From: JAAZPT01 sp034180455
GTDB lineage: Bacteria; Bacillota; Clostridia; Christensenellales; Aristaeellaceae
NCBI GenBank assembly: GCA_034180455.1
Contig: JAXFOG010000014.1
Coordinates: forward strand, 1-64,000
Length of the DNA: 64,000 nt
Direction: 5' to 3'
The position numbers and the translations under genes were made by a program. Shown in pieces: positions 26,432 to 35,538 of this stretch (its first letter is position 1; each line of letters opens with the position of its first letter). Under the pieces are notes generated by a model that was not told the DNA's origin, ran no database searches, and saw only the letters and a list, made by a program, of their open reading frames with translations.

Positions 26432-26466
26432 TGCGTGTATGATACCAATATTATACCATACACGCA
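26432..26466 (-). promoter_or_regulatory. palindromic promoter/operator of the cargo gene
   Basis: TGCGTGTATG (26432-26441) and CATACACGCA (26457-26466) are a perfect 10-bp inverted repeat. On the minus strand the spacer contains TATAAT (plus 26450-26455) preceded by TGG, an extended -10. The palindrome may also act as a terminator for the tape measure transcript, or as an operator for a dimeric regulator. Confidence 0.6.
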
Positions 26467-26479
26467 TTTAAAAATAAAG

Positions 26480-29400
26480 TTAATTTCCTCTTCCTCTTCT
26501 CATAGCAAGTGTTCCGAGTCTATCATCTATCATCGCTGTGGTTTCGCCTACCAGTACTCCCGTATCCAGTACCAGCTTCATATTCCCTACTGATTCGCTT
26601 AAATTATTAAATTTGTCGTTCAGATCCTGAAGCTTGTCAACGATATCTTTATTACTCATTCCACTTGATATTCTTCCATCATTATCAAATTTAAGTCCAT
26701 TGACTCCAGCGTTAAAACTATCTACCCCAAATAACGTCCCAACGGTTTGTTCGTTATTATCAAACATTCCATTTATCATTCCTACTCCGGCTCGTATATT
26801 GTTTAAATCCATAACCGGTCTTATTGTAGGATTCGGATCTATATCATCAAATATACTTCCATTCGCTCCAGATAGCATTGTCTTGGCAGAGTCCAAAGCT
26901 CCTTGCGCCATATTTTCAGATGCATCAGTTACTTTACTCGCATAGCTTTCTATTCCAATCGCTAAGCCCTTATCCAAGTATCCGCCAAGCTTTATTCCAG
27001 CTTTAGATGGTGAACGTACTACCCATACTTTACTTATTATACTTAAAGCTGCTGACGCTATAGCCCATGCTCTATTTAATACTACATTACGCATGGAATA
27101 TATTCCCTTTGCAAGACCAGCCCCTAAAAATGTTCCTGCTGCATACCAACTAGTTTGCTTTGATTTTATGCTATCTTTGCACTCTATTAATAAAGTATCA
27201 ATTTGTGATTTTAGTTTTGACGATCCGTCTCTAATAACATTAACTAATTCATCCATAAATGACATTCCTAATGCCGATGATATTTCTAACAATTTTTCAC
27301 TATTCAAAGTATTATTTTCTGCTGAAGTTGATATGCCTTCGATTTTTTTAATTATACTGTCTACATATCCCATGTTAACGTCCGCTATTTCAGCTCCAGC
27401 TATATTATCAGCAAACGATTTAAAATTACTTCCAAATGTTATTAGTTGATCAGCAAGAGTGTTTATATCACCCTCTCCGCCAGCTGCTGCTTTGGAAATC
27501 CATTGAGTAAATCCATCTACTGTCGTACTTTTTCCTAAATCTAAAAGCGAATTTATAAGACTTGTTATATTATTTCTATTTTTTTCTTCAAAAGCTATAT
27601 TACATGCCGACTCTGAGTATTTACTTAAGCCAGATCCTAGTTTTTCCATGTTTGAAGCAAATTTACTTAGGTCTTTATTTCCACCTATTAGCCATCCAAG
27701 CATGCCTTTTTCTTCTGGAACAGCAATTGCTAAATTAGCTACTCCTTCTGCGGCTAAGGTTGCACTTTTTACATTTTTATCGTCTATAATTTTATCAAAA
27801 GTTGATATCTGAGTTGCATATTCTTTAAGACCCAGTGCATAATTTCCAAAAATATCTGTAAATTTTGATAAGTCTGGTAGTTCGTTTAAGCAACTCATAT
27901 ACACCATATCATCCAAAGGAAGAGCCGTGGCCAATGATGCAATTCCAACTGCAGCTTCGTTTACTAACTTTACAGTATCGGGATCCACTTCATTATTAAA
28001 TCCGCTAATTCCTTCAGCGTACTTTTTCATTCCAGTTGCAAAGCTTTCAAAATTATCACTAAATTCTTTAATCGATTGTATTCCCTTGAGTTTTCCAATA
28101 AATGACGACGGCGACACTGGCAAGCTTGTTGCAAAAGAAGCTAAACCTTTTGCTGCTTCTATTGCGTTATCTGTATCTTCTTTTTTATATCCTTCGACCT
28201 TAGTATACCCAGCAATAACTTTTGCATATGTTTTCATGTTTTCCGCAAATCCAGGGAATTCTTTTGAGAAATTTTCTATTGATTTAACTCCAGTTATTTT
28301 CTGCAACCAACCACCAGTTGCTGGTAGACTGTTTGCTAAGGACGCTAATCCATTAGCTGCCTCGATTGCGCCGTCAACATCTCTTTTCGATGCTCCTTTT
28401 GAAAAGCCTTTTATATTATCAGAAAAAGTTTTTAACGAAATTCCTAATTCTGGCATGCTGTTAATAAATTTTGATATGTCTTTTTTACCAATTATCTTTG
28501 CCAACCAATCTGGAGAGTCCCATGGAACAGCAGTCATAAGTTTGTTTATTCCATCAGCAACCTGAACAGCAGCATCAATATCTTTTTTATTTTTACTTAT
28601 ACCTTTAAAACTTTCAGCGAATTCGACAATACCTGCTCCTAATTCTTTTGCTGTGTTTGCAAAATTCTTAATTGGGTCTTTTCCTCCAATAAACGAAGCT
28701 AACGAATTCATCAAGTTGGCCTCACCTATTTTTAATAGCATATCCGATATCTTTGAAAAGCCATCCAAAGAATCTTTATCCACATCTTTCATCATCTTTA
28801 AAACAGGCTTAAAATATATCATAAATTTAAAAAGACTTTTTCCAATTTTTTCTAATTTAACACCGGATAATATTCCACCTACTAATCCGCCTATAAATCG
28901 CCCGATAGATTCGCCTATTGATTCGAATAGATCTCCTGCTTTATTGATTAGTGACGATACTTTTAATTTGTCCTCTATAAAACCGAATAAAGCAAATATT
29001 GCCGTTATTAACCCCATAGCTAATGTTATTTTAACGGCGCCCATTCCAATTCCGCCTAATGAAATTGATTCGAAAGCTTTGAATGCTATAGCGAGCCCTG
29101 TTATCATAGCAGATATCGATACGCCAAACTTAAGCATCGTATCGGTGTTAATATTTCCTAATAAATTTAAAGCGACTACAAACGTTATCATCACTTCTGC
29201 TAATACTAATACTATTAAACCACTTTTTGCTATTCCAGTTATTTTTACACCATTTACAATTTTTAAAAATATTATTAATTCTGTCATTATTAAGCCTAAT
29301 CCAATTAAACCTTTTATTATCTGAACAGTATTAAGATTTCCTATAACACTTATAGCGTTTGCAAACATTACCAAAGTTGCGCCTACTGATAATATCGTAG

Positions 29401-32400
29401 CTGTGGTTCTAATGCTTATGTTTGTTTTTTTTATAAGCAACAAAAATATAGAAAGTTCAAGCATTAAAACGCCGAGCCCAACGAGTCCTTTTGCTAGATT
29501 TACTATGTTTATTTCTGAAATTACAGATAATGCATTTACAAAACTGTTTATTGCGTAACCGATCATAAACATCGATATTGCTGTTTTTACTCCTACTCGG
29601 ATGTGTTTCATTATAGCAAAGAAAATTATAATTTCACTTAGTAAAGCTCCTAAACCAAACATTCCTTTTACCATATCTTCAACATTCATTTCAGACAAAA
29701 CACTTAAAGCTTTTACAAAACTTGTTATGGCTAAGGCTATTATTCCCATGCTAATACTACTTTTAAGTCCCATTTTTATATGGCTTATTATAGCAAAAAA
29801 TGCTATTATTTCTATCATTATAGCTCCAAGTCCAAAAAGTCCTTTTAAAATTGATTCGTAACTAAGATCCCCTATCGTCTTTAAAGCGTTTACAAACATT
29901 TTTATTGAAGTAGCAATTATCAAAATTGATAATGATGATTTTATTCCAATACCACTGAATTTAGCTAAACTGATAAAAGTCCCTAACTCTATTAATATTC
30001 CAGCAAGACCTTTTAGACCTTTTTTTATACTCTCGTCATCTATATTAGCTATGTCTTTAATATTTTTAATAAATAGTTTTATAGATACTGCTAATACCAT
30101 TAGACCTAAACCACCAGAAATGCCGATCGACGATGTTCCTGCTATCTTCATAAAAACTGCAAGTTCTAATAATATTGCTCCGATTCCGATCAAACCTTTT
30201 ATTATTTTTTTTGTCGGCAATTCGCCTATATCCTTAATTGATTTAGCAAATTTGTTTACAGCATCTGCCAAGCCTAATGCACCTAGTCCGTCAAAAGATT
30301 TAAAGTCTGCATTTTTAACATAGATCATGAACGTTCCCATTATAAACAATATAGCAGTTATACCCAAAAGTCCCTTTATCATAGATTCTGTATCTAAAGA
30401 TCCGATTTTTTCTAAAGAAGTAGCGAACAAAAGTACAGCTGTCCCTAATAATATCAATGAGAAAGATGTTCGTATATTTCCTGAACGTTTAAAAATGCTT
30501 GTTTTTTTTATATATTGAACCAAAACGATCAAACCAGCCATTATTGCCGCAAGAACTATTGCCGATGCAACTAATCTTGACGGATCGATTTTCGATATGA
30601 TGTATAACGACGCTGCAACAGCTAACAAAGCAATACTTATATTTTTTATAGCATCAATTTTTCCATCATCTTTTTTAAAAGACTTTATTGTATCAGATAT
30701 TCCATCAAACATACCAGATACGCTATTTGTAATTTCATCTTTTGACTTTGTCAATCCTTTTATAAATTTTTGTATCTTTACAAAAATTCCTATACCAAGA
30801 CCCCCGAATAATATAGATACTATTTTTCCACCGTCTATATTTTTTAATGAATCCTTAATTTTTTCTTTAAAGTTAGACAAGCCATCTGTTACTTTTTTTA
30901 TAATATCGTCTGTATTTAATATTTTTGTTTCTAGGTCGTTTTTTTCTATTTTTGGATGAAATAAATTTTTTATTTTATCTATAAGATTTTTTATAGACTC
31001 GGATACTCGATTCGCTATTTTTTCAATCGAGCCCATTTGTAATAATTCGGAATTAAATGCTTTTAATTTTTCTCCGATATTTCCGATTATATCTAAAAGT
31101 TTAGAATCTTTTGGCAAAGCGTACTCTATTAAATTTTTTATAGATAGTGCCACCACTTTTATTATATGACCTATAACTCTAAATGTTGAAAATATTCCGC
31201 CAAGAACGCTTTTAAGAGTTTGAATAAATTTTGAATTTTGAGACAATTGTTTTATTTTTATTGTCAAATTCTCTATTCCTTTTGTAAACGATAATAATCT
31301 TTCGGCTGTTATAGGAGGGAAAAACTCATGAAAAGCTTCTTTTGCAATCGAGACGACGTTTTCTATAGCTTCTGTAATATTCCAAAAACTGTCTATAAGT
31401 GCTTTTCTACCACCCATATTCTTCCATGCCAATAATACTTTATTTCTAGCATCGGCAGAATCATTTATAATAGCACCAAAATGATCACTAAGCGATGTTA
31501 GTAATTCTTTAGCCTCACCAAAATCTCCAATTATGTGTTGCCAACTTTGTGTCCATCCACTTCCAGCTGCCTCCCTCAATGTATCAAACAACTGGGATAA
31601 TGTTTTTACTTCAGTTGCTGCTTTTTTTGCATCAACAGCTATAGCAATAATATCATCTGCCTCTTCTTCACTATAACCATCCTGTGTTAATTCGTCTCTT
31701 GTTATTATTTTTGCAGCTTCTTCTTTTAAATCTAATTTATTTTTTTCAGCTTCTAAAAAATATTTACTTATTTCTTCTTCACTTTTTCCACTTTGCTTTA
31801 GACTTTCCTCTATTGCAATTTTAGCTTGTTCGTCTGTTATTTTCTTTTCTTTAGCTATTTCTTCAAAATCTAAAGACATTTGCCTTAATGTCTCTAATAA
31901 AATATCACTACTAAGCCAACCTTCTGATAAACTCTGCTTAAAGCCACCCTCATCTTTTATAAAATCTGCAACAGATTTCTTTACTTTTTTTTTTCTTCTA
32001 CCATTTTGCACAGTTGTTTCTACGGTTTTTCCCATCTTTGTAGCTGTTCTTATTAGCGCTTTTTGAAACAGCTCACCACCCATTCCAGCATTAACTATCG
32101 AATTCCAATCTATAGATCTTACAGTTCCAGATGCTATTGCTTGTGAAATTTGATACATTCCATTACTTACTTGTTGATTTGTTGATCCTGATACGGCTCC
32201 TAAATTAGCAATACCTTTTATTGCATTTACTGATGTATCCAAATCAACTCCGGCCGCTGTAAATGTTCCTATATTTCTAGTCATTTGTGCAAAATTATAT
32301 ATTGTTTTATCTGCATATATATTTAATTGATTAAGCCTATCATTTATAAGATCTAATCTTTGAGCTTCATCCAAACCAGCTTTAGATAATTTATCTCTGG

Positions 32401-32797
32401 TGTTACTCATTATGGTTTGGATAGCACCCATTTGAAGGTCGTATTCTGCTCTGCCAGCACTTATTGGTTCTATTATTAAAGAATTAGCTAAATTTGTAAT
32501 CTTAGATAGACCATTTACTACAAAATTTGAAATTCTATAATACACATTGTCTATAATGTTCCCCATTAAAGAAAAACGTCTAGTTATTACATCTGCTGCT
32601 TTTGTTATGGAGTTAAAATTTATAGAAGACACAGCTTCTTGCATCTTTTTGAAAAACGATAGGTCTTTTGTATTAGTTTTAAAGTCTAAATCTTTTTTAA
32701 AATTCTTTAATGAGTTTGAACTTTCTTTTATCCCTCTCTCGAATTGATCATTATCAAATCTCATTTGTAATATGCGTTGTTCTATGTCACTCGCCAT
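26480..32797 (-). CDS. tail tape measure protein
   Basis: A 2105-residue tape measure. The N-terminal 450 residues match the phage tape-measure domain (DLQMGAIQTIMSN, VNGMYQISQAIASG, GSGWTQSWQHIIGDF). Residues about 730-1290 hold roughly ten hydrophobic repeats of about 57 residues (KGLxGLGxixxEixxF...). Residues about 1370-1750 hold a second repeat of about 75-85 residues (AAxGLASLAxSLP...). The C-terminus ends in WVVRSPSKAGIKLGGYLDKG. It sets tail length and threads the DNA path; by the usual ruler of about 0.15 nm per residue the tail would be near 300 nm (inference). Confidence 0.93.
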   Translation of the reverse strand: MASDIEQRILQMRFDNDQFERGIKESSNSLKNFKKDLDFKTNTKDLSFFKKMQEAVSSINFNSITKAADVITRRFSLMGNIIDNVYYRISNFVVNGLSKITNLANSLIIEPISAGRAEYDLQMGAIQTIMSNTRDKLSKAGLDEAQRLDLINDRLNQLNIYADKTIYNFAQMTRNIGTFTAAGVDLDTSVNAIKGIANLGAVSGSTNQQVSNGMYQISQAIASGTVRSIDWNSIVNAGMGGELFQKALIRTATKMGKTVETTVQNGRRKKKVKKSVADFIKDEGGFKQSLSEGWLSSDILLETLRQMSLDFEEIAKEKKITDEQAKIAIEESLKQSGKSEEEISKYFLEAEKNKLDLKEEAAKIITRDELTQDGYSEEEADDIIAIAVDAKKAATEVKTLSQLFDTLREAAGSGWTQSWQHIIGDFGEAKELLTSLSDHFGAIINDSADARNKVLLAWKNMGGRKALIDSFWNITEAIENVVSIAKEAFHEFFPPITAERLLSFTKGIENLTIKIKQLSQNSKFIQTLKSVLGGIFSTFRVIGHIIKVVALSIKNLIEYALPKDSKLLDIIGNIGEKLKAFNSELLQMGSIEKIANRVSESIKNLIDKIKNLFHPKIEKNDLETKILNTDDIIKKVTDGLSNFKEKIKDSLKNIDGGKIVSILFGGLGIGIFVKIQKFIKGLTKSKDEITNSVSGMFDGISDTIKSFKKDDGKIDAIKNISIALLAVAASLYIISKIDPSRLVASAIVLAAIMAGLIVLVQYIKKTSIFKRSGNIRTSFSLILLGTAVLLFATSLEKIGSLDTESMIKGLLGITAILFIMGTFMIYVKNADFKSFDGLGALGLADAVNKFAKSIKDIGELPTKKIIKGLIGIGAILLELAVFMKIAGTSSIGISGGLGLMVLAVSIKLFIKNIKDIANIDDESIKKGLKGLAGILIELGTFISLAKFSGIGIKSSLSILIIATSIKMFVNALKTIGDLSYESILKGLFGLGAIMIEIIAFFAIISHIKMGLKSSISMGIIALAITSFVKALSVLSEMNVEDMVKGMFGLGALLSEIIIFFAIMKHIRVGVKTAISMFMIGYAINSFVNALSVISEINIVNLAKGLVGLGVLMLELSIFLLLIKKTNISIRTTATILSVGATLVMFANAISVIGNLNTVQIIKGLIGLGLIMTELIIFLKIVNGVKITGIAKSGLIVLVLAEVMITFVVALNLLGNINTDTMLKFGVSISAMITGLAIAFKAFESISLGGIGMGAVKITLAMGLITAIFALFGFIEDKLKVSSLINKAGDLFESIGESIGRFIGGLVGGILSGVKLEKIGKSLFKFMIYFKPVLKMMKDVDKDSLDGFSKISDMLLKIGEANLMNSLASFIGGKDPIKNFANTAKELGAGIVEFAESFKGISKNKKDIDAAVQVADGINKLMTAVPWDSPDWLAKIIGKKDISKFINSMPELGISLKTFSDNIKGFSKGASKRDVDGAIEAANGLASLANSLPATGGWLQKITGVKSIENFSKEFPGFAENMKTYAKVIAGYTKVEGYKKEDTDNAIEAAKGLASFATSLPVSPSSFIGKLKGIQSIKEFSDNFESFATGMKKYAEGISGFNNEVDPDTVKLVNEAAVGIASLATALPLDDMVYMSCLNELPDLSKFTDIFGNYALGLKEYATQISTFDKIIDDKNVKSATLAAEGVANLAIAVPEEKGMLGWLIGGNKDLSKFASNMEKLGSGLSKYSESACNIAFEEKNRNNITSLINSLLDLGKSTTVDGFTQWISKAAAGGEGDINTLADQLITFGSNFKSFADNIAGAEIADVNMGYVDSIIKKIEGISTSAENNTLNSEKLLEISSALGMSFMDELVNVIRDGSSKLKSQIDTLLIECKDSIKSKQTSWYAAGTFLGAGLAKGIYSMRNVVLNRAWAIASAALSIISKVWVVRSPSKAGIKLGGYLDKGLAIGIESYASKVTDASENMAQGALDSAKTMLSGANGSIFDDIDPNPTIRPVMDLNNIRAGVGMINGMFDNNEQTVGTLFGVDSFNAGVNGLKFDNDGRISSGMSNKDIVDKLQDLNDKFNNLSESVGNMKLVLDTGVLVGETTAMIDDRLGTLAMRRGRGN

Positions 32798-33164
32798 TTT
32801 TTATACTCCCCCATAATTCTGTAGCCATCATTTCATAAACCGGTTTTATAGCAGGATTTATATAATCTACTCCTTTGACGTATGCGCCATTTCTAGTTCC
32901 ATGACCATATTGTATTAATAACGCAATTGGCTCGCCATCATTAACATTGCTGTTTGTCCAATATATAGTATATCCAGTTGAATCTTTCACAATTTCGTAG
33001 TCCCAACTAGATGCCGTTTTTCCGCTTAAAAAAGGAGTAGCAGCGGCAAGTTCTTTTTTTCCTAGTTTTGCATATTTAATTAAAAATAACATTATTTTAT
33101 CTTGTTTTTTCGATAAAAGTTTCGTAGTTTTGATAAAATTACCAATGTGTCTTATTTTTATCAT
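32787..33164 (-). CDS. HK97 gp10-like tail component
   Basis: 125 residues, with ELAAATPFLSGKTASSWDYEI, YWTNSNVNDG and YGHGTRNGAYVKGVDYINPA, the hallmark of HK97 gp10-like tail completion proteins. It lies between the tail-assembly chaperone gene and the tape measure gene, overlapping the latter by 11 bases. Confidence 0.82.
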   Translation of the reverse strand: MIKIRHIGNFIKTTKLLSKKQDKIMLFLIKYAKLGKKELAAATPFLSGKTASSWDYEIVKDSTGYTIYWTNSNVNDGEPIALLIQYGHGTRNGAYVKGVDYINPAIKPVYEMMATELWGSIKNGE

Positions 33165-33190
33165 ACAAAAATATCTACTCCTTTCTATTT

Positions 33191-33733
33191 TTATCCTCTC
33201 GTTCTTAGAGCTCTTCTTCTCGCGTTGTTCAGCATTCGTTGATTGTTTATTTGCTCGCTTCTTGATATTTTTTCTGATGGTGCATTTTTTATATTACATA
33301 TTTTTATTAATGTTAATAATCTATTTATATGCCATTTTTGGCACTCAAAAGGTATTCCCAACGTTATCATCCAATAATAAATTATTTCTGATGTGATAAC
33401 TTGTCGGCTTACGGATCCTCTATTTTCTTTTCCAAACCACGTGGCTGTCATTTTAGCTTCTATATAACTATTTATTTTCTTAAAATCTTCAGTACTTAGT
33501 AATAAAAAAACATGATCATCTATTTGATTATTTATTGACATACATTTTATATAACTTAATATTTCGTCATTCGTTTTCTCTTTTTCTGAAAAAAAAGGAA
33601 CATTCCAAATTTGTTCCCACTTAGAAACAGAAATTAAAGAATGTTCCAATTGAAGCTCAGTCTCTTTTATGTTACAAAATGTTCCAAATTTTTCATCATA
33701 TACTTCTTGAGCTGGTATTATAATCCTGAGCAT
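33191..33733 (-). CDS. tail assembly chaperone, second protein
   Basis: 180 residues with EVYDEKFGTFC, EHSLISVSKWEQIWNVPF and EIIYYWMITLGIPF. These match the second chaperone encoded between major tail protein and tape measure in clostridial siphophages, often annotated only as phage protein. In many phages this product arises by a frameshift from the first chaperone; here it has its own ATG, nine bases after the previous stop. It probably helps wrap the tail tube around the tape measure. Confidence 0.7.
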   Translation of the reverse strand: MLRIIIPAQEVYDEKFGTFCNIKETELQLEHSLISVSKWEQIWNVPFFSEKEKTNDEILSYIKCMSINNQIDDHVFLLLSTEDFKKINSYIEAKMTATWFGKENRGSVSRQVITSEIIYYWMITLGIPFECQKWHINRLLTLIKICNIKNAPSEKISRSEQINNQRMLNNARRRALRTRG

Positions 33734-33742
33734 ATGTAATAC

Positions 33743-34162
33743 CTATTGATTGTTTTCGATGTTTTTAACTTTATTTTCTTCTTTTAATTTATCGTTATTA
33801 TCTTTATATTTTGGAACTATTCCATTTATAAAAGCGGCTGCCGATTCAGCATCAGTTGCTAATTCCATAAATAATTCAACATAGGCTTCTGTTTGAGAAA
33901 AATTATTTGCTATTTCCTCATTTTTTATAAATCTTTTTCCATCTAAAGATTTTTCACCATAAGATTTTAAGATTATATTTTTAAACATTTCTATTATCTT
34001 ACTATTATCACGCTCTGAAACTATTTTTTGAAGAAATTTTGTAAGTCCGCCGTTTATGCCTAGTTCCATCTCCATTACTTCTGCTTTTGTTAAATTAAAA
34101 TAGAAATCCTCTGTCCTCTCGTTTCCATCGTAGTCGTTATAAGTTATTGTTTTTTTTAACAT
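33743..34162 (-). CDS. tail assembly chaperone, gpG-like
   Basis: 139 residues starting with KKTITYNDYDGNERTEDFYF and then FNLTKAEVMEMELGINGG, the pattern of the first tail assembly chaperone of Gram-positive siphophages. The C-terminal tail is Lys/Asn-rich. It follows the major tail protein across a terminator-like hairpin that would lower its expression relative to the tube protein. Confidence 0.82.
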   Translation of the reverse strand: MLKKTITYNDYDGNERTEDFYFNLTKAEVMEMELGINGGLTKFLQKIVSERDNSKIIEMFKNIILKSYGEKSLDGKRFIKNEEIANNFSQTEAYVELFMELATDAESAAAFINGIVPKYKDNNDKLKEENKVKNIENNQ

Positions 34163-34180
34163 ATATCCTCCTAAAATTAT

Positions 34181-34215
34181 ATAAAATTAGGCGATAGCCT
34201 ATTAAAGCTACCGCC
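34181..34215 (-). terminator. partial terminator after the major tail protein
   Basis: GGCGATAGC (34190-34198) and GCTACCGCC (34207-34215) pair with one mismatch and are followed on the minus strand by TAATTTTATATAATTTT. Such attenuating hairpins commonly follow highly expressed tail-tube genes. Confidence 0.65.
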
Positions 34216-34233
34216 ATTTTGACTTTTTTATTA

Positions 34234-34893
34234 TTAACCTTTTGCTCCGTCTAGTATTGTCTTTACTTCATCAGGCAATGGAAGGGTTGGCTCCTTAGCA
34301 TCGGTTCCATATAGCACGTCTTCTATTGCTTTCATCTGCTTGTCTGTAAATTTTCTACTATCTATCTCTATCTTAGCAGTTGGCTTAAACCCAGTTACTG
34401 GCACTGGTTGACCCTCAGCATCCCAAGAGAAAGTTACCATTTCGGGACTGTCATTTACTGTGTCGTGGCTCTTCTGACTTGGTGATACTGTCAAACCATA
34501 TGCCAAATGAAGTTTATAACCAAGCTCTTGATCGTCAGCGTTACCTATCTCTGTTCTCCAGCAAAGTCCAAAGCGAACGCGTTTCTGTTGACCAATATAC
34601 ATTCCATCTATTGGCTGAGCAGAGCCGTCGCATAGTGCGAACTGATCTGGATATGTAAACGCTTCAATGGACGAAGCATATTCTTCAGCTGCTCTCATTG
34701 TAGCATATAGAATACCGTCAGCCCATTTCTTATCAATGTCTGCGCCAGATGGATTATCTGAAATGTTTGTTAAACCATTCCATGCTACACCTTTACTGTA
34801 CTTTCCTTGTTCGTCAAGTAAGTAATGTACACCCTTTGATACTCCATATTCAAAAAATCTGTTTTGTGATTCATCCCATGTTATTTTAGACAT
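34234..34893 (-). CDS. major tail protein
   Basis: 219 residues, with ITWDESQNRFFEYGVSKGVH at the N-terminus, FAYGLTVSPS-like beta strands and EIDSRKFTDKQMKAIEDVLYG at the C-terminus. It matches the major tail (tube) proteins of Firmicutes siphophages. It lies between the tail-completion and chaperone genes as expected, with a terminator-like hairpin right after it. Confidence 0.88.
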   Translation of the reverse strand: MSKITWDESQNRFFEYGVSKGVHYLLDEQGKYSKGVAWNGLTNISDNPSGADIDKKWADGILYATMRAAEEYASSIEAFTYPDQFALCDGSAQPIDGMYIGQQKRVRFGLCWRTEIGNADDQELGYKLHLAYGLTVSPSQKSHDTVNDSPEMVTFSWDAEGQPVPVTGFKPTAKIEIDSRKFTDKQMKAIEDVLYGTDAKEPTLPLPDEVKTILDGAKG

Positions 34894-34904
34894 AATTGTC
34901 CTCC

Positions 34905-35213
34905 TTAATAATATATTGTAAATACATAGTGATATAGATTCTCACTTTTAAACGTTCTGCTATGCGAGCAAAGTGGAAGAAGCTCTAGCATAGCATCTGG
35001 TAATACACTATCTGGATTTTTATCTATAATCGTTGCAGTGTATTTTCTATTCGTTTTGTATAAACGATTGCCGGCTTTTTTTGTTTGTATTCTATCCAAT
35101 TCATATACAATACAAGGATATTTCATCATATACTTTTCTGGAGGCTGGTAATACACATTATTACTTCCAAGTACTTTACATAATAATTCATGAAGAGTTT
35201 TACGATCGTTCAT
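34905..35213 (-). CDS. tail completion (minor tail) protein
   Basis: About 102 residues starting MNDRKTLHELLCKVLGS, with YYQPPEKYMMKYPCIVYEL and a TIIDKNPDS loop. These resemble tail terminator/completion proteins of the gpU type that cap the tail tube. The ATG at 35213 follows GGGAGGA; the frame open to 35258 lacks a site. It overlaps the preceding gene end by 14 bases. Confidence 0.72.
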   Translation of the reverse strand: MNDRKTLHELLCKVLGSNNVYYQPPEKYMMKYPCIVYELDRIQTKKAGNRLYKTNRKYTATIIDKNPDSVLPDAMLELLPLCSHSRTFKSENLYHYVFTIYY

Positions 35214-35520
35214 TATATACTCCTCCCATTGAAAGTATAAGACGAGGGGGCTGGACATCTACATCTCGTATCTTCCATTTTGCCCCCATCCAAGTTATAT
35301 ACCTCATGGCAAATATATTTTCATACGCATAAGCATCTGAAACTATACTTATGCGATTGTCTATATTCGGACTATCGTTTATGCTATCGCTATTTTCGAT
35401 CTTTCTTCCATTTTTTATGACGTCTCCGTAATAGTTCTTTTTTATTATTACTTCCTCCCATATTCCAGGAGAAGTCTCTTGCGTTTTGGCATATCCTATT
35501 GTCCCGTAATACTTTGCCAT
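35200..35520 (-). CDS. head closure / head-tail joining protein
   Basis: 106 residues beginning MAKYYGTIGYAKTQETSPG, with NRISIVSDAYAYENIF and YITWMGAKWKI. These are typical of the small beta-barrel head-closure proteins (DUF7253-like, from memory) encoded just after the capsid gene in clostridial phages. They attach the connector to the tail. Confidence 0.72.
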   Translation of the reverse strand: MAKYYGTIGYAKTQETSPGIWEEVIIKKNYYGDVIKNGRKIENSDSINDSPNIDNRISIVSDAYAYENIFAMRYITWMGAKWKIRDVDVQPPRLILSMGGVYNERS

Positions 35521-35538
35521 TTTGACTCCTTTAATATT

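Noticed and set aside
28653..29324. 223-residue plus-strand frame in the tape measure gene
   Set aside because: Shadow of the hydrophobic repeats in the tape measure gene; no start signals.
33191..34162. Programmed frameshift between the two tail chaperone genes
   Set aside because: The second gene has its own ATG nine bases after the first stop; I found no clear slippery heptamer near the first gene's end.
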